From Brevundimonas sp. UBA7534 (GTDB lineage: Bacteria; Pseudomonadota; Alphaproteobacteria; Caulobacterales; Caulobacteraceae), in the NCBI RefSeq assembly GCF_002479325.1, contig NZ_DLMO01000073.1:1-11535 (forward strand): a DNA stretch of 11,535 nucleotides. The letters are read 5' to 3'. Position numbers and translations under genes: made by a program. Shown piece by piece: positions 7,576 through 11,535 of the stretch (the stretch's first letter is position 1; the number at the start of each line of letters is the position of its first letter). The notes beneath the pieces were generated by a model. That model ran no database searches, was not told the DNA's origin, and was given only the letters and a program-made list of their open reading frames with translations.

Positions 7576-7590
7576 GAACATAACATGAAC
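7576..7590. promoter_or_regulatory. LexA (SOS) box, GAAC-N7-GAAC
   Basis: GAAC-ATAACAT-GAAC is a perfect instance of the alphaproteobacterial LexA operator, which is a direct repeat (GTTC-N7-GTTC on the other strand). It ends 2 bases before the ATG of the radical SAM gene and lies in the 68-base gap after flgL. A possible -10 element (GCTAAT, 7569-7574) adjoins it, so bound LexA would block polymerase. No good -35 was seen. The downstream genes are DNA repair genes, which makes the operator reading much more likely than chance. Confidence 0.75.
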
Positions 7591-7592
7591 GA

Positions 7593-8831
7593 ATGGCTCG
7601 TCTCGATCTTCGCCGCAAGCTGTCCGTGCTGGCTGACGCCGCCAAATACGACGCGTCCTGCGCGTCGTCGGGGACGTCCAAACGGGACTTTGTGGGCGGG
7701 CGCGGGATCGGCTCGACCGAGGGCATGGGGATCTGCCACGCCTATACGCCGGACGGCCGGTGCGTCAGCCTGCTGAAGATACTGCTGACCAACTTCTGCA
7801 TCTACGACTGCGCCTATTGCATCAACAGGGCGTCTTCGAACGTGGAGCGCGCGCGGTTCACCGTGGCCGAGGTGGTGGACCTGACGCTGAACTTCTATCG
7901 GCGCAACTACATCGAGGGGCTGTTCCTGTCGTCCGGGGTCATCCGCGACAGCGATTATACGATGGAACAGTTGGTCGAGGTCGCCCGCATCCTGCGAGAC
8001 GTCCACGACTTCCGGGGCTATATCCATCTGAAGCTGATCCCGGAGGCCGATCCCCGGCTGGTCGATCTGGCGGGCCTGTACGCCGATCGACTTTCGGCCA
8101 ACATCGAGCTTCCGCGCGACGAGGCCCTGTCGCGGCTGGCCCCTCAGAAGGATGTGGGGGTCATCAAGAAGGCGATGGGGCAGGTGCGCCAGGCGGTGGA
8201 GGCCGCCAAGCCCGCCCGCCGCGACCGCGCCCGACCGCCCCGGTTCGCGCCGGGCGGCCAGAGCACCCAGCTGATCGTCGGCGCGGACGGCGCGCCGGAC
8301 ACGGAAATCCTGGACCGCAGCGCCTCGCTCTATGGCGGTTACGGTCTGCGCCGGGTCTATTATTCGGCCTTCAGCCCGATCCCCGATGCCAGTTCGATCC
8401 TGCCCCTGTCGCGCCCGCCGCTGATGCGTGAACACAGGCTGTATCAGGCCGACTGGCTGATGCGTTTCTACGGCTTCTCTGCGCCCGAGATCGGGGAGGC
8501 GGCGACCGGTGGGATGCTGGACCTGGCCGTCGATCCCAAGCTGGCCTGGGCGCTGAATCGCCGCGAACAATTCCCTGTCGATGTGAACCGCGCGTCGCGC
8601 GAGATGCTGCTGCGCGTGCCGGGGCTGGGGGTCAAGGCGGTCGACCGCATCGTGTCGGTGCGGCGCTATCGTACACTAAGACTGGAAGACGTGGGCCGGC
8701 TGACACGCTCCGTCGCCAAGGTGCGGCCCTTCATCACCGCCCTGGACTGGTCGCCGGGCGGACTGACGGACGCGGGCGATCTCCGGGCGCGGGTGACGAC
8801 GCGCGCGCCCGAACAGTTGAGTCTGTTCTGA
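7593..8831 (+). CDS. Putative DNA modification/repair radical SAM protein
   Basis: The 412-residue protein belongs to the radical SAM family that family databases describe as linked to a uracil-DNA glycosylase-type partner (the TIGR03916 type, recognised from memory). The [4Fe-4S] motif CIYDCAYC is at residues 69-76 (CX3CX2C) within LTNFCIYDCAYCINR. A radical SAM barrel follows to about residue 300. A helix-hairpin-helix DNA-binding region is at about 329-368 (VDVNRASREMLLRVPGLG). The extreme C-terminus is QLSLF (408-412), which fits the beta sliding clamp-binding pentapeptide. Further cysteines at 23, 48 and 57 could bind a second cluster, but this is speculation. The ATG at 7593 is fixed by an in-frame stop at 7581-7583; there is no clear ribosome site. 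It is the first gene of a LexA-box operon with udgX starting directly after its stop. Substrate and reaction are not known to me. Confidence 0.88.
   Translation: MARLDLRRKLSVLADAAKYDASCASSGTSKRDFVGGRGIGSTEGMGICHAYTPDGRCVSLLKILLTNFCIYDCAYCINRASSNVERARFTVAEVVDLTLNFYRRNYIEGLFLSSGVIRDSDYTMEQLVEVARILRDVHDFRGYIHLKLIPEADPRLVDLAGLYADRLSANIELPRDEALSRLAPQKDVGVIKKAMGQVRQAVEAAKPARRDRARPPRFAPGGQSTQLIVGADGAPDTEILDRSASLYGGYGLRRVYYSAFSPIPDASSILPLSRPPLMREHRLYQADWLMRFYGFSAPEIGEAATGGMLDLAVDPKLAWALNRREQFPVDVNRASREMLLRVPGLGVKAVDRIVSVRRYRTLRLEDVGRLTRSVAKVRPFITALDWSPGGLTDAGDLRARVTTRAPEQLSLF
8811..8828 (+). repeat. Perfect inverted repeat at the radical SAM/udgX junction
   Basis: GAACAG-TTGAGT-CTGTTC has two perfectly complementary 6-base arms around a 6-base loop. 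It ends just before the stop codon and 3 bases before the udgX ATG. The same bases encode the final EQLSLF of the radical SAM protein. In RNA the hairpin would mask the udgX initiation region until ribosomes finish the upstream gene. It is not the direct-repeat LexA box. It could be a coincidence of codons for a conserved peptide. Confidence 0.4.
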
Positions 8832-10283
8832 ATGACGACGGCGGAGCTGGCGTCTGAAACGGATTTCGACGGCTGGCGGAAGGCAGCGCGCCAGATGCGA
8901 CTGGCAGGCGTCGAGCCTGCCGCCGCGCGCTTCGTCGTGGCGGGAGGAACCGCTCAGGGCGGGCTGTTCGACGACGCCTCGCCTGGCTCCGGCCACGCGG
9001 GCGGGCGCGAGCCCGAGTTTTCGGTTCCCAAGGCTTTCGTCGATCTGGCGCACGCGGTGATCCTGCATCGCTCGATCGACCGGTTCGATCTGATGTATCG
9101 CCTTTTGTGGCGTCTCCGCGACGATCCCGACCTGATCCGCGTCATCTCCGATCCCGACGTCGCCGACGCCCTCGAAAGGGCCAAGAACGTCAGCCGCGCC
9201 GCCCACAAGATGAAAGCCTTCGTCCGCTTTCGACAGACGCACGACGATCGGGGCGAGGCCTGGGTCGCGTGGTTCGAGCCGGCGCACCGGGTGCTGGAGC
9301 GCACGGCGCCCTTCTTTCAGCGCCGCTTCACCGCCATGCGCTGGTCGATCCTGACGCCCGACGGTTCGGTCTTCTGGGATGGTGAGACCTTGCGCTTCGG
9401 CCCCGCCGCGACGCGTGACATGGCGCCGACCGAGGACGAGATCGAAGAGTTCTGGAAGACCTACTACGCCTCCACCTTCAATCCCGCGCGTCTGAAGGTG
9501 AAGACGATGCAGGGGGAGATGGCCAAGGGCTACTGGAAGAATCTGCCCGAGGCGGCGCTGATCCCGGAACTGGTGGCCTCGGCGCAGGTTCGAATGGAGG
9601 CCATGGTCGCCGCCCCCGCTCCCGACCCGAACGCCCGCTTCGCCAAGGCGATCGCGCGCGACGTCCACCAGGATCGACCCGACGCCGAAGCCGCGCCGGA
9701 CACCGTGACAGCCGTGGAGCGCGGGGTTCAGGCGTGTCGGCGCTGTCCATTGTATCGCGACGCCACCCAGGGCGTCTGCGGCGAGGGGCCGGCTTCAGCG
9801 CGGCTGATGATCGTCGGCGAACAGCCGGGCGATCAGGAAGACCTGGCGGGCCGTCCGTTCGTCGGGCCGGCGGGGCAGGTGCTTGATGCGGCGCTTGAGG
9901 AGGCCGGCATCGACCGGTCCGACGTCTATGTCACCAACGCCGTCAAACACTTCAAGCACGAGCCGCGCGGCAAGCGCCGTCTGCACAAGACCCCGAACGC
10001 CGGAGAGGTGCAGGCCTGCCGCTGGTGGCTGGACGCCGAGCGTCGCCTGATTCAGCCAAAGGTGATCGTGGCGCTGGGCGCGACGGCGGGGTTGGCGGTC
10101 TTGGGAAGAAAGCCCGCCGTGATGCGAGAGCGCGGCCATCCGCTGCAACTGGCGGACGGCGCGACCGGCGTGCTGACGGTGCACCCATCCTACCTCTTGC
10201 GATTGCCGGACGCCGCGGCTCGGGACGCGGCGCGCGCCGACCTTGTCGACGACCTGAAGACTGTTCGTCGGCTTCTGGCCTGA
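8832..10283 (+). CDS. udgX: DUF4130-type domain fused to UdgX uracil-DNA binding protein
   Basis: UdgX is a uracil-DNA glycosylase relative that excises uracil and stays covalently attached to the DNA through a histidine. The 483-residue protein is a fusion. Residues about 10-250 are the DNA metabolism domain that accompanies the radical SAM partner (HKMKAFVRFR at 125-134, EPAHRVLERTAPFF at 149-162). Residues about 290-483 are UdgX. There GEQPGDQED (329-337) is motif A, KRRLH (381-385) carries the expected crosslinking His385, and HPSYLLR (451-457) is motif B. Cys302, Cys305, Cys316 and Cys396 are the likely [4Fe-4S] ligands. All key UdgX residues are present. The ATG directly follows the TGA of the radical SAM gene, so the two are co-translated and probably act together. 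It is likely SOS-induced via the LexA box at 7576. A QGGLF at 42-46 weakly resembles a clamp-binding motif. Confidence 0.92.
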   Translation: MTTAELASETDFDGWRKAARQMRLAGVEPAAARFVVAGGTAQGGLFDDASPGSGHAGGREPEFSVPKAFVDLAHAVILHRSIDRFDLMYRLLWRLRDDPDLIRVISDPDVADALERAKNVSRAAHKMKAFVRFRQTHDDRGEAWVAWFEPAHRVLERTAPFFQRRFTAMRWSILTPDGSVFWDGETLRFGPAATRDMAPTEDEIEEFWKTYYASTFNPARLKVKTMQGEMAKGYWKNLPEAALIPELVASAQVRMEAMVAAPAPDPNARFAKAIARDVHQDRPDAEAAPDTVTAVERGVQACRRCPLYRDATQGVCGEGPASARLMIVGEQPGDQEDLAGRPFVGPAGQVLDAALEEAGIDRSDVYVTNAVKHFKHEPRGKRRLHKTPNAGEVQACRWWLDAERRLIQPKVIVALGATAGLAVLGRKPAVMRERGHPLQLADGATGVLTVHPSYLLRLPDAAARDAARADLVDDLKTVRRLLA

Positions 10284-10286
10284 CAG

Positions 10287-10308
10287 GGCGAACGAATCCC
10301 GTTCCGCC
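10287..10308 (+). terminator. Weak hairpin after udgX, possible terminator
   Basis: GGCGAACG and CGTTCCGCC can pair over 8 base pairs with one bulged C around a 5-base loop, starting 3 bases after the udgX stop. No U-tract follows, so it is not a canonical intrinsic terminator. A shorter dyad (ACCGC/GCGGT, 10322-10338) lies just downstream. The position is right, the structure only fair. Confidence 0.25.
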
Positions 10309-10412
10309 GCGTTTGATCCGGACCGCGAGCGTAGCGGTTAGGAACGAGACGTATGGGGGCGCCACGCTTCGCACAGGAAACGGCGATGTCGGCATATCGA
10401 TGTCATCGCACG

Positions 10413-10440
10413 TTGACTTCATCGACCGGCTTGACCATTA
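10413..10440 (+). promoter_or_regulatory. Poor housekeeping promoter candidate before the permease gene
   Basis: TTGACT (10413-10418) is a good -35 hexamer, but the bases 15-16 further on (CCATTA) are a weak -10. The 230-base gap (10284-10513) must contain the promoter if the permease is not read from the udgX operon, and this is the best match seen. A CGATGTC direct repeat (10384 and 10398, 14 bases apart) lies just upstream and could be coincidence. Confidence 0.2.
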
Positions 10441-10513
10441 GGCGAGTTGGGATCGCGGGTGCGTCGTGGTGTCGGGCGCCGACAACGACGGCCGCTTGCC
10501 GACACGGGGACCG

Positions 10514-11535
10514 ATGAGTCAGGCGGATTATGAAATCCAGGACGCCGCTGACGGCGCCACGCTGCGCCTGACGGGCGACTGGACCACGACGGCGCTGGGA
10601 CGGCTGCCCCAGCGCCTGAAGAGTGATCTGGACGGTCGCCGAGTGGACGGCGTGGACACCGCCGACTTGGGTCGTTTCGACACCGCCGGCGCTTTGGCGC
10701 TGGTTCAGGCGTCCGGCGGCCGCCTGCCGAAGTCCGCCTGGAAGGGGCGGCCGGAAGCGGGTCGCATCTACAAGATGATCGAAGCGCTGGAGCGCAAAAG
10801 CGCGCCCGCGCCAAAGCGCCCGGACATGCTGACCCGATCCTTCGGCAAGATCGGGCGGGGCGTCTATGACTTCGGCGCCGAAGCGATGCTGTCGCTGGCC
10901 TTTCTGGGTCGCCTGATGACGGCGGTGGTCGAGGCCGCCCGCCATCCCGGCGACATCCGCTGGCCCGCCTGGGTCAGCCAGGCCGAACGGTCGGGCCTGG
11001 ACGCGATCCCCATCGTGATGATGACCAACTTCTTTATCGGGGCGGTGGTCGCCTTCATCGGCGTGGACCTGCTGACCGACTTCGGCGCCCAGGTGTTCGC
11101 CGTCCAGCTGATCGGCGTGGCCATGTTTCGCGAGTTCGCGGTGGTCATCGCCTCGGTGCTCCTGGCGGGTCGGTCCTCGTCGTCCTTCGCGGCGGAGATC
11201 GGCTCGATGCGGATGAACCAAGAGGTGGACGCCATGCAGGTCATGGGCGTCAACCCGTTCCAGGCGCTGGTAGTGCCGCGGCTGGCGGCGCTCGTCGTCA
11301 TGCTGCCCCTGCTGACCTTTCTGGGCATGCTGGGCGGCCTTTTCGGCGGCTTGATCGTCTGCTGGAGCAGTCTGAACCTTGGGCCGGCCTTCTTCTTCCA
11401 GCGGTTGGTCGAGGACGGAACCATGGCGCAGCACATGATGGTCGGACTGGTGAAGGCGCCGGTCTTCGCCCTGGTCATCGCCGCCATCGGCTGCCGCCAG
11501 GGCATGTCGGTGGCCGGCGACGTGGAGAGCCTGGG
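10514..11535 (+). CDS. STAS-domain MlaE-family ABC transporter permease (3' end outside window)
   Basis: This is the inner-membrane permease of an MCE/Mla-type lipid transporter, which moves phospholipids or other lipids between the membranes. About 340 residues are visible. Residues 5-68 form a STAS-like domain (LTGDWTTTALGRL, then DLGRFDTAGALALV), the role played by separate MlaB in enterics. Residues about 105-340 are the MlaE permease, with hydrophobic segments near 165-185, 195-218, 255-285 and 305-327. The family signature AGRSSSSFAAEIGSMRMNQE is at 218-237, followed by VDAMQVMGVNPF. Expected partners downstream, outside the window, are an ATPase and an MCE-domain protein. The ATG at 10514 is preferred; in-frame GTGs at 10466 and 10469 would add 15-16 residues, and none has a strong ribosome site. 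The true length is probably near 370-380 residues, so only the C-terminal end is lost. The substrate cannot be read from the sequence. Confidence 0.9.
   Translation, partial: MSQADYEIQDAADGATLRLTGDWTTTALGRLPQRLKSDLDGRRVDGVDTADLGRFDTAGALALVQASGGRLPKSAWKGRPEAGRIYKMIEALERKSAPAPKRPDMLTRSFGKIGRGVYDFGAEAMLSLAFLGRLMTAVVEAARHPGDIRWPAWVSQAERSGLDAIPIVMMTNFFIGAVVAFIGVDLLTDFGAQVFAVQLIGVAMFREFAVVIASVLLAGRSSSSFAAEIGSMRMNQEVDAMQVMGVNPFQALVVPRLAALVVMLPLLTFLGMLGGLFGGLIVCWSSLNLGPAFFFQRLVEDGTMAQHMMVGLVKAPVFALVIAAIGCRQGMSVAGDVESL

Noticed and set aside
8811..8828. Reading the GAACAG/CTGTTC palindrome as a second LexA operator
   Set aside because: The alphaproteobacterial LexA box is a direct repeat with a 7-base spacer; this is an inverted repeat with GAAC and GTTC 10 bases apart.
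8676..9668. Minus-strand open frame of 330 codons opposite the radical SAM end and udgX
   Set aside because: The plus-strand proteins are recognised family members throughout; no ribosome site or domain supports the antisense frame.
10353..10517. 54-codon plus-strand frame whose stop overlaps the permease ATG
   Set aside because: The ATGA overlap is suggestive, but the peptide has no recognisable features, no ribosome site and an unremarkable composition.
10403..11434. Long minus-strand open frame (343 codons) opposite the permease gene
   Set aside because: The plus strand encodes a clear MlaE signature across the same bases; the minus frame is rich in His, Arg and Gln, as expected from the antisense of a GC-rich gene.

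Overview
This is a high-GC, densely coded stretch that looks like an alphaproteobacterium of the Caulobacterales, most likely Brevundimonas-like. That assignment is inferred from three things. Two diverging flagellar operons share a sigma-54 control region laid out like the classic Caulobacter flaN/flbG locus. A GAAC-N7-GAAC direct repeat, the alphaproteobacterial LexA box, precedes a repair gene. Codon use is strongly GC-biased throughout. No rRNA, tRNA, CRISPR array, insertion sequence or phage gene was seen.

Layout. Positions 1-4079 (minus strand) hold a hook operon, transcribed fliK (hook-length control) > flgD (hook cap) > flgE (hook protein, cut by the window edge). Positions 4080-4468 are a non-coding divergent control region. 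It holds a sigma-54 -24/-12 promoter facing each way, two IHF-like sites and three inverted repeats resembling FlbD-binding ftr elements. Two of these repeats lie in tandem inside the flgK leader. Positions 4469-7524 (plus strand) hold flgK and flgL, the two hook-filament junction proteins, with overlapping stop and start codons. The two operons therefore encode consecutive parts of one structure and probably fire together in the cell cycle.

Positions 7576-10283 (plus strand) hold a two-gene DNA repair operon unrelated to the flagellum. The first gene is a radical SAM protein of the 'putative DNA modification/repair' family, with a CX3CX2C cluster motif, a helix-hairpin-helix tail and a C-terminal QLSLF resembling the beta-clamp-binding motif. 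It is followed without a gap by a fusion of a DUF4130-type domain with UdgX, the uracil-DNA glycosylase relative that crosslinks to uracil-DNA through a histidine in a KRR[IL]H loop. A perfect LexA-type repeat ends 2 bases before the first start codon, so the pair is probably SOS-controlled. This is the most interesting part of the window: the partnership is recognised in family databases, but the chemistry of the radical SAM partner is, as far as I know, not established.

Positions 10514-11535 (plus strand) hold the 5' part of an MlaE-type ABC transporter permease with an N-terminal STAS-like (MlaB-like) domain, cut by the window end. Positions 10284-10513 are intergenic, with a weak hairpin and only a poor promoter candidate.
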